From the NCBI GenBank assembly GCA_946965045.2, contig OX337233.1:1302001-1366000 (forward strand): a stretch of 64,000 nt of DNA. Reading direction: 5' to 3'. Numbering within the stretch: position 1 is the stretch's first letter; the number at the start of each line of letters is the position of its first letter. A program made the translations under genes and the position numbers. The DNA is from Epithemia pelagica (taxonomy: Eukaryota; Bacillariophyta; Bacillariophyceae; Surirellales; Surirellaceae). The notes below the pieces were generated by a model that worked only from the letters and a program-made list of their open reading frames with translations, did no database searches and was not told the origin of the DNA. This document shows, in pieces, positions 11,501 through 20,752 of the stretch.

Positions 11501-11922
11501 GAAAATGACATGTGTTGAATCAAATCCACGGCCACGAGTTCGTTCGCTTTAACGACACCAGATGACGATGCACTAGTGAATCGATCGTTTCCAGCGCCAA
11601 GAAGAGTTGGCCGACTTTGCACCACCAACTCGTCTTCCATAACCATGAACACAAACAGACCTTGTTCGTTCCATGTCAGTTCTGGAATACAAAGTAGCGA
11701 GCGATCAACCTGCGTGTCACCAAATTTTGTATCTCCTGCGCCTGTTGCGACAGACTTGGACTGCGATCCAAACACGCTGCTGCCTCCTCTTTTGACCATG
11801 GTTGAATGATTTTGTTTTTGTAACTGATCTGGTGAATTCTGGCGGATACCAGAAAGGGAAAAGTTATTGGCGACACGGGTACCATGATTGGAAGGACCTC
11901 TCATTCCGATCGTGTCCATCAT
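8596..11922 (-). CDS. Large hypothetical protein with repeated SH3-like segments, coiled coil and C-terminal zinc ribbon
   Basis: A 1108-aa ORF from ATG at 11922 (the frame extends to a TTG at 11937, not used). The N-terminal 600 residues contain several degenerate repeats of the kind ELVAVDLIQ / ELIAVEFVRLADRSGWLP / FYRVQSTISGWLV / GPFLRLSDGSGWLF, each a beta-rich unit around a conserved G-W pair, resembling SH3-like or GW modules. Around residues 600-690 is a globular stretch with a FHVFARTCSVSYMVHP segment. A charged region with an Asp run follows, then a coiled coil (about residues 850-920, ELNLRLQLREFETEMEEMFE). An Arg/Ser-rich region with RRSDHQRYSSSP follows. The C-terminus has two CxxC pairs (YRCDECNQEF and FICRACLEV), a probable zinc ribbon. 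The family was not recognised. A role as a scaffold is conceivable but not shown. Confidence 0.7.
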   Translation of the reverse strand: MMDTIGMRGPSNHGTRVANNFSLSGIRQNSPDQLQKQNHSTMVKRGGSSVFGSQSKSVATGAGDTKFGDTQVDRSLLCIPELTWNEQGLFVFMVMEDELVVQSRPTLLGAGNDRFTSASSSGVVKANELVAVDLIQHMSFSTLTKNHQTLGKTASNESDNAYNKTPLRNNRRYTAGRTGESEDNSPSCGASLSSRSNHPSRQAPISHEELIAVEFVRLADRSGWLPVQQFFISSGTVVAVDRMRQVPLERGLWTLHVDNVPHGQVLKRHPMMQQQQQSSRSTKPGLQLAVELERPRDASVSGSLEVVYQPMQKVFCDACVIHPISQVKFYRVQSTISGWLVDKQMPTLNDPVPRSMLLTTECVQTGCFCFRALYDLTVQPCATTEPPTSSNSTGSSVVKAKIQQGQVVSVDVIRSSPEYDAAGDGPFLRLSDGSGWLFVHKQKRRVMSQVQVQKGLWQVRVTNANDGAGMELRRHPCRRLIEEDDTGPDELDALLDHSPSENATGSTVFPPNTILQCDYQIMDVGSTVYSREGKQKPITFYRVCNTSGWIFDRRPDGTESLSNSELLQLLSESNASPDASVQGDAAADTPWTVDFLRGVTACHGLVEESFQEDPQQVLILSASDTTSTGENLTVTFHVFARTCSVSYMVHPTKKKRNPPLERRGLKKGTYRCNGMKLEKEDEGKIEILSQREYFHCSANKLIEAFKDGVAALASPCTETNKMNRKDPSDPVHDAFEQSNKKLGRTENESPEKTHDSDGQQDDDDDDNTLVYVDKNDVHLVVPVSTENDASNDENIESVWKPQALIQEENEKSQVRSHSRNQNEIYGGPIPHLQQETIPTAASTSSEDSLAKECEDKELNLRLQLREFETEMEEMFEQHRVLLMAVHEYDVRRFREASQYMAQVRERKEEKFVQQAVENISVSVKAAMTTPTRPRRRYSESVSQSSDGHSRSTSYYGVRGTPSDRISRSVSKISNMETPPHGPSMLRSSSRSCKSEGRRSTKEVVARVLSSLDDDYHSDDDRHSQRSSRRSDHQRYSSSPVTPDRRSYHEVPTHALYRCDECNQEFYEPIRSEEDENNPFICRACLEVVLNSSGSMDALEQRRAEHQDD

Positions 11923-12260
11923 TTTCTCGTCTTCCAAAGCTTCCTACTAAACCAAGAGAACGTTAAAGGCTTCAGAGAGTGATAGGAATGATGTTGGCGA
12001 CAATGCCCAGTTGCATGGAAGCGCATTTGTAGATGTTGTCGCTCATGGAGAGCGACGACTGAGTACAAGAAAATGTTGCCGCCTGGCGGCCTGTCCAGAA
12101 TTTGGGTCTTGCGGTGGTCATGCGCTTTTCGCAACTAATATTCTCCTTAGCAGAATATGTCAGTCTGTATTTAGTATTTAGGTATCCGGCACTTCAAACA
12201 TCCCTGAATTGCCCGCCCTATATTTACATTAAGTCGACGCTGGCTTCATCCTTCGCACGC
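11923..12260. other. Promoter region of the large minus-strand gene and of the small ORF at 12261
   Basis: Divergent intergenic region. A TATA-like CTATATTTACA lies at about 12219-12229, some 35 bp upstream of the small plus-strand ORF. No other feature was found. Confidence 0.35.
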
Positions 12261-12416
12261 ATGGCGGCATTTCTAGTCCCTCGTTTTCGCAATATCCTCA
12301 AGATCTCTCTGCCACCCGTTGGGAAATTGTTTGTGGGAAAGCAGACGGTCGGTCCCTTCCTCTTTGGAACCATCTCGTCTGGAATATCAGCCGTGGTAAC
12401 AATCCACGGTTCTTGA
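12261..12416 (+). CDS. Possible 51-aa small protein
   Basis: ATG at 12261 opens a 51-codon ORF. The N-terminus is basic and hydrophobic (MAAFLVPRFRNILKI) and is followed by a Gly/hydrophobic half (VGPFLFGTISSGISAVVT). That is the look of small mitochondrial membrane subunits, though no family is recognised. A TATA-like element sits about 35 bp upstream. A 66-codon ORF overlaps on the opposite strand, so coding status is uncertain. Confidence 0.3.
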   Translation: MAAFLVPRFRNILKISLPPVGKLFVGKQTVGPFLFGTISSGISAVVTIHGS

Positions 12417-12424
12417 GTTGACAT

Positions 12425-12814
12425 TCCTCATTTCAAGCGGAATCCTAGAACATCGACAAGCAAATAAGAAGTCGACCACCTTGACGATTGCATCGAGTAT
12501 CCACTTCTCCTCATACAATGTCAAAATACTGCACACATGTACAAAGGGTAAAAACATCCGGACGCTGTCATCTCCTTATATCTAGCTACCCCTATGTCAG
12601 GTACGGATTGCGTGTCTCTATCTCCAAACTACTCCGAGCTGCTATCAATAAAAACTGAAATGCGATATATGATGATATATAAAGGTTTTTCCTTAGTTTG
12701 TTTCCGTCGAAATCTTTCTATCATAATGAAAGGGTCACATTCATGTGATAAGATCGACTTACTCCATAATCTTCTGACGCCGACGACGAGGTTGCGACTT
12801 ATAATCACAATCTT
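12425..12814. other. Intergenic region, nothing recognised
   Basis: AT-rich stretch between the small ORF and the 3' end of the DUF1517 gene. A short ATATGATGATATATAAAGG run near 12665 is the only compositional feature. Confidence 0.35.
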
Positions 12815-13555
12815 CTATATTGTCATTAGCTCAGGGAAATCCACAACCAAATCCATGCTGGTAAGGGCCTCATTGGCTTCGCCTGGAACCCAAAAGACTT
12901 CGGCAGCATTCACACAATCGCCCTCCTCCACCATGACATCGCTAGCAATCGATTGCAATACTTCTTCCGTCTGTCCAAACGAAAGTCCGGCACCATCAAA
13001 TTGCGTCCGATCGCCCACGAGTTCCAGCAAGATGCTTACCACCACCACTGTGGCGCCAGCATCCTCGGCACTTTTGATAGGATACTCCTTTTCAAATTTG
13101 ACAGCTTCTCGATTGGCCCATTCGTTGTACAATGATTCTGCCCGGCCAGCGTCGTCTTCCTTGAACCATTGTGAGGCACTGGATGCGGCAGTCCAAGAAT
13201 CCCTCCGTCGCAACAGTGATAAACAAACCTCCTGGGTCAAACAGGCCAAATCATAATTGGTGGAACCTTGATTTTTTCGAACAGCTCGTTGGAGTGCGCC
13301 AAAAACCGAATCGCTCGAACGATCCGTCGTTGTCAAAGCCACTTGCACTTTACCAACTGTGATACCCTTCCCCAATGGACCTTCCTCTTCAAACATCTTG
13401 TCAAAAAATGCCAACAAGGGTGTCTGTCTTGTGTTGAAACGAGTAGTGAGAGGAAATTGCCGCGCTGAAGGAGTAAAGGCGACACCACCTCCAACCAGAA
13501 TGGTGGTAAGAAAAACTCTCAAACTAAGAAACCGAGGGAAATGGATCATGGTCAT
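12815..13555 (-). CDS. Plastid-targeted DUF1517 (FLAP1-like) protein
   Basis: A 246-aa protein from ATG at 13555. The first 26 residues form a signal peptide ending in GGGVAFTPS, which matches the diatom ASAF-type motif with a conserved Phe after cleavage. A Ser/Thr/Arg-rich transit peptide follows, so import into the secondary plastid is predicted. The mature part follows the DUF1517 pattern: GITVGKVQVAL near residue 80, a LACLTQEVCLSLLRRRDSW helix, a KFEKEYP stretch, a VVVVSILLEL helix, and the typical C-terminal AAEVFWVP with LTSMDLVVDFPEL. The plant member FLAP1 helps tune non-photochemical quenching and thylakoid proton status under fluctuating light. A similar role here is an inference from family membership. 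Most family members carry a transmembrane region before DUF1517, which is not evident here. Confidence 0.75.
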   Translation of the reverse strand: MTMIHFPRFLSLRVFLTTILVGGGVAFTPSARQFPLTTRFNTRQTPLLAFFDKMFEEEGPLGKGITVGKVQVALTTTDRSSDSVFGALQRAVRKNQGSTNYDLACLTQEVCLSLLRRRDSWTAASSASQWFKEDDAGRAESLYNEWANREAVKFEKEYPIKSAEDAGATVVVVSILLELVGDRTQFDGAGLSFGQTEEVLQSIASDVMVEEGDCVNAAEVFWVPGEANEALTSMDLVVDFPELMTI

Positions 13556-14086
13556 TGTTGGGCGCTTGTCCAGAAGACAAATAAATGGCGAGATTCAATG
13601 TATGCGGGCAATGGGCAACCGCCATTGTCGAAATGCAACGACTGACGTCATAATGGAGCCAAATCGGGACTGGATTAGATCTTCACAGGACTAAAATACC
13701 TAGGAGTAATGTGCTAGGAGTATGTGGTACCGTCACGTGTCAACATGCTTTCGTATCGACACTCAAAGAAGTATCATTTCATGAAGCAAGGACGATGCGC
13801 CATGTCTTCTACTAGGTTTTGCGACAGACAAACAAATGAACGATGAAGAATATCTTCACTCGTTCGTGTTTTATTGATAGATTAAAAATTCAGTGCGTTC
13901 TCCCTGGGTCATCTTCATTCTTAACAACGAGACCGAACAGAAACAAACGGCTTTCGAGATCGCGCATTCATAGGACCACAGATGCGCACGATTCAGCTTA
14001 TATAAAACTACTTCACATGCTTTATATCGCGTCTTGATTGTCGATTCATCGTCCTCTTTGATGTTTTCCACTTCTTGGAAATGTAC
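13556..14086. other. Intergenic region
   Basis: Promoter side of the DUF1517 gene and 3' flank of the F-box-like gene. ORFs here are short and look like chance. Confidence 0.35.
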
Positions 14087-15091
14087 CTAGACAGGAAAAT
14101 AATTGCGATTTCGTCGTTCCTCCCGCTCCGCAAGATCGGTGTTTGCAATCTCCTCCATGGCATTGAGGGATTCCACTGTCAGCGGTAATGAGTAATGAGA
14201 CAAGAATGCCTTGACCAACTCTTCTTGTTGAAGAAGATCAGGGTCTGATTCTTGTCCTCCACTCTGCTGAATCTGCCGGCGCAAGCGTTCAATCACAGAG
14301 AGTATCATACTCCAAGTCTCTGGCTTGGACATGTTGCCCGGTGGGGACAAGAAGAAACTATTGCGCTCATTCGCTAGCAAATCAGAGGGCACTCCTTCTC
14401 TCCACTCGAGACCCTGTCTGGGTTTAACTTCTAATTCGGCCGCTTGAATGACAAGGCCTTGCTTGTAGAGCCCTCTGTACATTTGCGAAAAGATTTTCGA
14501 GCGATCATCAAAGAACACGGTATGCAGTGTTGCGCGTTGCAAGTGGATTACATGACCACCGCCACCTCCCACTTTATACCAAAAGTAGTATTGTTCGTTC
14601 GCGGAAACACGAAACGTGAATCGTAAACGAGCCCACTGATGCTTGGCAACCGTTGAAGAGAAAGCAACGACACGGCCATTCGGTCTTGATTCGTGTTCTT
14701 TGGGAATATCATCACAAGATATGGATATAGGGTATGCAATGATACGGCATTCTGTTTTCCGATTGCCCCATCCTTGATCTTTCCAATTGAATTCCATTCG
14801 AACACTATGAACCCGTCGTTGATACATAATCGGGAGCCGAAACGCCCTTATGTAGTTATCTCCCGTGTGGTAAGGACCTGTGGCATGAAATCTGTCGAAT
14901 AATAGACGCCCTGGTTCAAGACGTTTCAAAGACAGTGCCTGATTCACGCGTTTGCAGGACATGGACAGATTGACGGCATCACGAAGCAACAGGAAACCTG
15001 CCACCCGGCGTTGCAGTTCGTCCGGAAGCTTCCTGAAATCAAAGGTTGTCGCATCCTCATGATTGTCTTGAGACGTCGTCTGTACTGACAT
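14087..15091 (-). CDS. F-box-like protein
   Basis: A 334-aa protein from ATG at 15091. Residues 18-60 read FRKLPDELQRRVAGFLLL then DAVNLSMSCKRVNQAL, the LP..L...I..FL pattern of an F-box, which in other proteins docks on Skp1 in SCF ubiquitin ligases. The rest (residues 80-250) is a beta-rich domain with alternating aromatic and basic residues and a GGGGG loop, not assigned to a family but similar in outline to plant PP2 or beta-sandwich substrate-binding domains. The C-terminal 90 residues are helical and end in a highly charged LAEREERRNRN tail. Substrate and function are unknown. Confidence 0.6.
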   Translation of the reverse strand: MSVQTTSQDNHEDATTFDFRKLPDELQRRVAGFLLLRDAVNLSMSCKRVNQALSLKRLEPGRLLFDRFHATGPYHTGDNYIRAFRLPIMYQRRVHSVRMEFNWKDQGWGNRKTECRIIAYPISISCDDIPKEHESRPNGRVVAFSSTVAKHQWARLRFTFRVSANEQYYFWYKVGGGGGHVIHLQRATLHTVFFDDRSKIFSQMYRGLYKQGLVIQAAELEVKPRQGLEWREGVPSDLLANERNSFFLSPPGNMSKPETWSMILSVIERLRRQIQQSGGQESDPDLLQQEELVKAFLSHYSLPLTVESLNAMEEIANTDLAEREERRNRNYFPV

Positions 15092-15635
15092 TGCCTTAAC
15101 GTGAGAGCCTGTTTCAAGAGATTAGAATGAGCACAAGAAGTGGGAGTCCTTCCGCACCTCGGTGTCGCTGAATCTTCCAACTGTGGGGGCCGCGACTGGG
15201 AATTGGGAATGGATGGGGGAGGTTTTATTCGAAACGTGCATTTGTCACTCCCTAGCGCTATCGGGGTTGGTTTTGAGCGTTTAATACATCAGTGGCACAA
15301 TTACACCCTCGTATCCTCCATCGCTAGGGAGTGGTGAATTTGTGTCTTGGATTCTATTTACACTCCAGCGAGTGATATCAAACCTGATAGAAGTAATGAA
15401 TAATCGAATGTCCCTTCCCGCTAGATACGGGACTAAGATTCGGAAGCGTGATGATTGAACACGACCTGACTCGCACTCACGACTGACTTACCCCCGGGTA
15501 AAGAAAGTCTCTTTTTCGGTTCACACAAAAATTTGGAATCATCGCAACTCTGAAAGCCACAACTGTGCACAAAGCAAAAACATGAGCCAGTTCTTTTCTT
15601 ATCTATAAGCAATGCGGACGAAAAGAGTTTCAAAC

Positions 15636-16053
15636 TCAAAGTCCAGTGATAACTGGGCCTAGTACTCCGATTTCGTCCATCATGCTGAACAAGGAGTTGG
15701 AGGAGTCTGCATCATTCAAGTGGACACCTTCTGTGAGCTCCAGCTCGAATTCTTGGATTAAACAGCCCAACAACTGCCAAGTACTCAATAAGCCGAAGGA
15801 ATCAGTGAGGATTGCGCAATTGCAGAACTTCTGATGAACCATGGTCAAGTGCAGGAGGCCGACCAAATGGCCAACAGCGTAGGTATCAGCAGTGAAGCCA
15901 ACTCTGTCTGGGTCGATAAGTCTCAGGGATTATTTTCACTAGTGCTGTCCAAGCGATTGTTTCACGTGCAGGGTGCATGTCGGTGATTACTACATTAAAT
16001 TTGGCCTCAATAGTTTCAAGCGGTGTTCGGGGGCTATCGTCTTCCTGCTCGAT
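15636..16053 (-). pseudogene. Frameshifted gene relic
   Basis: Two minus-strand open segments with coding-like composition overlap at a frame change. The upstream segment (16053 down to 15886) includes a PRTPLETIEAKFNVVITD and an ARETIAWTALVKIIPETY stretch. The downstream one (15929 down to 15636) includes IDPDRVGFTADTYAVGHLV and FGLLSTWQLLGCLIQEFELE. Neither has a good ATG. The switch lies between about 15886 and 15930. A very short intron is an alternative, but no suitable donor and acceptor pair was found. The protein family is not recognised. Confidence 0.35.
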
Positions 16054-16437
16054 CTAGATGGACAAGGTGACCACCGAAATCTACGTACGAACTTTGGTTT
16101 CAAATTCCCTTCCAATTTTAGTTGAATCTTCATTTCCAAGCCGTCTTTGGCTATGGTGTGGTCTTCATCAAGTGTTGATCTTCTTGGCGGGTCCTTCAGC
16201 TGGCCTGGAGGGAGGAATGTATCTTTTGTGACTGGCTAGAGTGCTCTGCAACGTGTGAATGTGATGACTGGAATCGAAACTCACTTCTCCTCTAGGTGCT
16301 CCTCGCTTATTGGCAATTGGCAAACAAAAGAAACGGTAACTGGAACACTTGATCCCATCATGTTTGAGTAGTGCACACGGCATTGATTCGGCTACTATGA
16401 TTTGGTTTCCTCCAGCAGATTACTCGTTAGTTCCGAC

Positions 16438-17874
16438 TTAGACGAACTGGTTTGTAGCATTTGTTGTCGTGTTGGATTCGTTGCCATTCTCGTCTGAGTC
16501 GAATGGAGTCTCTGTTTCGAGTAGCAATGGTGTGGTATCCATTCCTGCCGTCGCACCATCGGTACCATGGCGGCCGATGCCACATCCATACGCCAGGTAG
16601 GCCATGGAGAAGAGAATGGACGCCATCAAGGATGTGATCACTGTCAACGGTGGAAACACAAATGGGACATAAAGGTTGGCCTTGTCGCTGAGCATGTAGC
16701 TTTGACGAGCTAGCCATATGGTATAGGTGCCCATCAAGGACGCGAACGTCGACAGGATGACCAGGAACCCTACTTGACCATTGGATACGTTCTTGGGGAC
16801 TGTGCACAAGGACTTGGCAGTTGCGTTGTTGTTGTTGTTTTCCGTCCCAGACGATGCCAAACTCAAGAAATTGTAGGCAATGCCGCTTCCGTGCAAGGCA
16901 ATGGCAGGGATTAAGAACAAGACAAATGGCCACCAATGTGCGGCCGCTAGGACAATCAGGAACAAGGCCAACCAACGATGCAAGGACCGAAACACAGTCT
17001 TGACAATCTCGTGCTTGCGACAAAAGGCCACTGTTGTGTGCACCAAAAAGATGAGTAACGTGACGATTCCCAGGAAATAAATCAAATCCTCGCCGTCCCC
17101 CGAAAACGTGAGAATCCTTTTCAACCGAGATTGTTGGCTGCCCTCCGAGGGGACCATGGCGAGATATACGAGTTCCCCAAACCCATGAACAACCATCCAG
17201 AACGCAGCTGTGTACGAGATGAAGCGGTGACATTCAAAGAGAACTGGTCGACTCAAGTTCAACAGCCTCGAAGTGATGCCAGACACTGGAATGGCCGCAA
17301 CCATCAAGTTCCAGGACAATGCATGAGAGGCAGCCAATGCCAGGGCCAGAATCAAACGAGAAAGGGGAGATCCATCGACTTCACTCATTCCGGTACCGAA
17401 TACACCAAAGGGGACCGCGAACCACAAAAGATTCAACCCAATCCAGACCATTGCCAACAATCCAAGAGGTGGTAATGGGGCATCCTGAGTCGAGTTCATG
17501 GTTGAAGTTACCTGCAATGAATTTCCATACACTAGAGCCACAAAGCACATGACGGACGCCGCCAAGACCAAGGGGAAAATCCAAAGAAGGATCATGGTCC
17601 ATGCCATGGGTGTAAAGGGGCCACCGTCCATTCCTTTTTGGTAACAATAGCTGTCGTGATACTGTGTCGTGTTGCAAGCTTGGGGGCCTGCAAGATTGGT
17701 CAGTCCACCGACGCCACCTACACCTCCAATGTAGTGTCGAAACCTTGATAGGAGGGACAGCCGTACCGGTTCATACAATGTCGCAATCAGAATCATAAAC
17801 GAAAACGCCCATGCGGCCGGAAGTCGACGCCATTGGGCTGAAAGTTGCTGCGAAGATCTCGACGTCATTGCCAT
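16438..17874 (-). CDS. Ferric-reductase-like transmembrane (haem) protein without flavin domain
   Basis: A 478-aa polytopic membrane protein from ATG at 17874 with about 8-10 hydrophobic segments. The core matches the ferric reductase/NADPH-oxidase transmembrane domain. One helix has FECHRFISYTAAFWMVVHG (two His 13 residues apart) and a later helix has SLHRWLALFLIVLAAAHWW (again two His 13 apart), the expected pairs for two b-type haems. After the last helices there is only a polar Asn/Thr-rich tail (NENNNNNATAK-like insert and an NGNESNTTTNATN end). The FAD- and NADPH-binding half of a complete FRE or NOX enzyme is absent. It may pass electrons from another donor or act in a complex; diatom iron-uptake loci hold related haem-only proteins, but a function cannot be assigned here. 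Confidence 0.75.
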   Translation of the reverse strand: MAMTSRSSQQLSAQWRRLPAAWAFSFMILIATLYEPVRLSLLSRFRHYIGGVGGVGGLTNLAGPQACNTTQYHDSYCYQKGMDGGPFTPMAWTMILLWIFPLVLAASVMCFVALVYGNSLQVTSTMNSTQDAPLPPLGLLAMVWIGLNLLWFAVPFGVFGTGMSEVDGSPLSRLILALALAASHALSWNLMVAAIPVSGITSRLLNLSRPVLFECHRFISYTAAFWMVVHGFGELVYLAMVPSEGSQQSRLKRILTFSGDGEDLIYFLGIVTLLIFLVHTTVAFCRKHEIVKTVFRSLHRWLALFLIVLAAAHWWPFVLFLIPAIALHGSGIAYNFLSLASSGTENNNNNATAKSLCTVPKNVSNGQVGFLVILSTFASLMGTYTIWLARQSYMLSDKANLYVPFVFPPLTVITSLMASILFSMAYLAYGCGIGRHGTDGATAGMDTTPLLLETETPFDSDENGNESNTTTNATNQFV

Positions 17875-18766
17875 GATTGATTGGAGCCTTTAGAGTCACA
17901 ATGTGCTACTTTGATGCTGTGCGAAGCTTTTGTTCCCCACTCATTCAAGATATTCAACCAGACCTCACACATCATTTGAATGCTGGATAGGCCTTTCCGG
18001 AAAGATGGTTCGCTTCTAGAGAAGAAGCTTCACTTGTGTCGAATAAGGAGGAGCTACGCGGTTTGTTGTCCTGTCTGTTGTCGGCCTTTTCTGATGTCGA
18101 TAGACAGGCCTTAACTTTCAACGTTCAGCTGCAGCGCACAAAAGCAAAGAGGCCCATGGCACAGCACATTTGCATTGAGCACATGGCCACAGGCCACAGT
18201 GTTGTCTGTTCTCGCTAGCTATGACAGCTATATGTCTTGTCTCTTCGATGATAGGAGTAAGGTTAGAAAGCACAAAATGAAGTCAATCTAAGGAGTAAGT
18301 GTACGGATACTTCCCAAGACGCTATAATGTGGCAATTCGATGGAAGCCTTCAGAATGAGTATACTTTTCATACGAACGGCTGCATCTAGAGATGCTGGCA
18401 GAGATCTCCGGTAGCGCGAAGTCGTGAACTCGGATCTCGGATGACGCAGAGGTCATACCCCTCGAGTCTTACAAATTCTCTAATGCCAATCTGTTACGCT
18501 TGTTGTTGGTCTTCTATTGATGCCCACATTAGGAAGCTTTGACCTGTTGGCCGAGAAAGTGGCCTACCTAGGCTGTTACTACGGGAATAGAACCATGCGA
18601 CATTGGAAGATCAATAATTTCAGTGTCTAGAAAAAGTGATTTTTACAGTTTCCATACAATTGGTGCAAGCCAATACTCTGAAACCAAACACACTCGTAGA
18701 GAAGAGTCCATGTCCATCCACCCCGATAATCCAGTTGGTCCCAACGTGAAAACCAGTGCCTCTTTC
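17875..18766. other. Intergenic region of about 0.9 kb
   Basis: No gene seen. It holds the promoter of the ferric-reductase-like gene and the 3' flank of the Cys-rich protein gene. The small ORFs present lack coding character. Confidence 0.4.
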
Positions 18767-20752
18767 TTAACTCATGGCAACCGTATTCATATCACACTGC
18801 AAGTACTCGCTCGCCTTGGTGGCAGCATCCGACGATAAACAAAGGCCATAGACACCGGCGGCATTGCACCACACACAGGGAGATCCTTCACTGTCCTTGG
18901 TGGAGTTGCAGACATCTTCGGCATCATCAGATCCCATACCGGCTGCCAAACAAAGGGGATCCAAGGGATAGGTCGTTTCCTCTTCCCCGTCTTGCACAGC
19001 GTCGTCATTTACAGCGGCATCGTCGTCGTTTCCTGCATTCTCATCTCCACAGTCAATGCCAATGGACTCGGCAACTTGCGCTTGTTCTTCATTCAAACAA
19101 AGATTCAACGAGGCTCCTCCTTGTTGAAGGGTACAGAATTCACAACCATTGCCATTCACGTCGTTCGTATCGGTACAGGCCGAGCGTGTCGGATTTTGCA
19201 AATACGCCAAAGCACAAGTGGGATCGTAGGGATCGTCCAAGCTGGCCGTGACAGTCTCAGCCGTGGCGCCGCAAGACAACCATTCGTCTCCTCCCACTTG
19301 ACTGGCCAGGTCGGCTTGCAAGGACGTCAAACACAGGGGAGCTTGAGGAACATCCGTCACAAAGCAGAATTCACAGGGAGCGCCTTCATTGTCGGTGGCA
19401 CTGGTACAGTCTTCAGGAGTCATGCTGCCCTGAGCATTGATAAAGGCCATGAGACAAGAGGTATCCAAGGGATTGGCTTCCACCATGGAGGGCTTTTCAC
19501 TGCATTCAATGCCCATGGCACCGGCAGCTTCGGCTTGGTCTTGCGTCAAACAAAGTTCCATGGAAGATCCTGGAAGAGTACAATATTCACAGGGGGACCC
19601 TTCGGTATCCTTGGTTTCCACACAGGCATCTTGAGTCGGGTTGGCCAAAAAGGCCAATGCACAGGTCGGGTCACGGGGGTCCTTCTCCTCTGGTTCTTGC
19701 TGGACGACAGGTTCTTCAGATGCGCACTCCAAGCTGGGAATAAATTGCTGTCCAATTTGGGCCTGTTCCTGATTCAAACAAAATTCTTGACTGTTCAAGG
19801 TGCAGAATTCACACTTGGCACCATCGCTATCCACAGCCGCTTCGCATCCGGCTTCGGTAGGATTTTGCAAAAAGGCTTGCAAACACGAAGGGTCCATGGG
19901 ATCCAGCACTTCTTGTTCGTCGTCCGATGAACCACATTCCAAACCAATCAATTGTTCTCCAATTTGGGCTTGTTCCTCATTCAAACAGATTTGGACTTGT
20001 TGATAGGAGCAAAATTCACAAGGAGCGCCATCCGCATCCACGGCAGCTTCGCATCCGTCCTCCGTGGGGTCTTGAAGAAAGGCTTGCAAACAAGACAAAT
20101 CCGAAGGGTCTGCCACAAAGGGCTGGGCCAACAAGGTGGCTTTGGAGGCAGAAAGTCCAGAAGCGGTTCCGCGCAAGGCAGAAGTAACCGCTTGTTCCAG
20201 TTCTTCCTTTTCCTCTCCGTCAACGGACGAGGTGGTGGTCGAAGAATTGGTGCACGTGAAAAAGTCCGATTCGGCCGCCGATTCGGCCGTCGGTCCAGTC
20301 ATGCAGACTCCAAAGCCATATTGGTTGGAAGTGCACCAAGTACAATCGGCGGCCACACACTTGTCGGACGTTTTCTTTTGCAAACAAGTCCAAAAGTCAT
20401 CGGGAATCGAATCGTCACTGGGAGTCGGAGCTTCATCGTCCGTCGTAGGTGTCGCATCGTCATCCGTGGCGGGAGTTGCGTCGTCGTCGGCTCCACTGTG
20501 ACGATCGCATTGAATGCCTGGAAGATTCTCTTCCATGGATTCCGCTTGATCTTCGGCCACACAAAAGCCAAAGCCAGACAAGTTACACCACACACAATAC
20601 CCACTGCCTCCATCGTCCTTGGCATCCAAACAGGTCGTTTCATCCTTGTTGGTAAGAGTGCAAGAGAACTGGGCACGAGTCACTGTCGTCGACGACGACA
20701 AGAGCAAGAGCGTAGCGAGCCACATCATGGCGGGAGAACGAGACAACAGCAT
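18767..20752 (-). CDS. Secreted Cys-rich protein with eight tandem repeats
   Basis: Start chosen at ATG 20752, where the product begins MLLSRSPAMMWLATLLLL, a clear signal peptide; the frame extends 77 codons upstream but that part is unlikely to be coding. The 661-aa product carries eight repeats of about 55-75 residues, each with six or seven Cys. The consensus is roughly D-P-x-C-L-x-A-F-L-x-N-P-T, then C, D-x-x-G-x-P-C-E-F-C, C-L-x-x-x-Q-A and a closing C. Acidic Asp/Thr/Pro linkers separate repeats 1, 2 and 3. There is no C-terminal membrane anchor. The repeats should fold as small disulfide modules, so an extracellular or cell-wall location is likely. Similar Cys-rich repeat proteins are common in diatoms, but none with an established function is recalled. 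Confidence 0.75.
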   Translation of the reverse strand: MLLSRSPAMMWLATLLLLSSSTTVTRAQFSCTLTNKDETTCLDAKDDGGSGYCVWCNLSGFGFCVAEDQAESMEENLPGIQCDRHSGADDDATPATDDDATPTTDDEAPTPSDDSIPDDFWTCLQKKTSDKCVAADCTWCTSNQYGFGVCMTGPTAESAAESDFFTCTNSSTTTSSVDGEEKEELEQAVTSALRGTASGLSASKATLLAQPFVADPSDLSCLQAFLQDPTEDGCEAAVDADGAPCEFCSYQQVQICLNEEQAQIGEQLIGLECGSSDDEQEVLDPMDPSCLQAFLQNPTEAGCEAAVDSDGAKCEFCTLNSQEFCLNQEQAQIGQQFIPSLECASEEPVVQQEPEEKDPRDPTCALAFLANPTQDACVETKDTEGSPCEYCTLPGSSMELCLTQDQAEAAGAMGIECSEKPSMVEANPLDTSCLMAFINAQGSMTPEDCTSATDNEGAPCEFCFVTDVPQAPLCLTSLQADLASQVGGDEWLSCGATAETVTASLDDPYDPTCALAYLQNPTRSACTDTNDVNGNGCEFCTLQQGGASLNLCLNEEQAQVAESIGIDCGDENAGNDDDAAVNDDAVQDGEEETTYPLDPLCLAAGMGSDDAEDVCNSTKDSEGSPCVWCNAAGVYGLCLSSDAATKASEYLQCDMNTVAMS

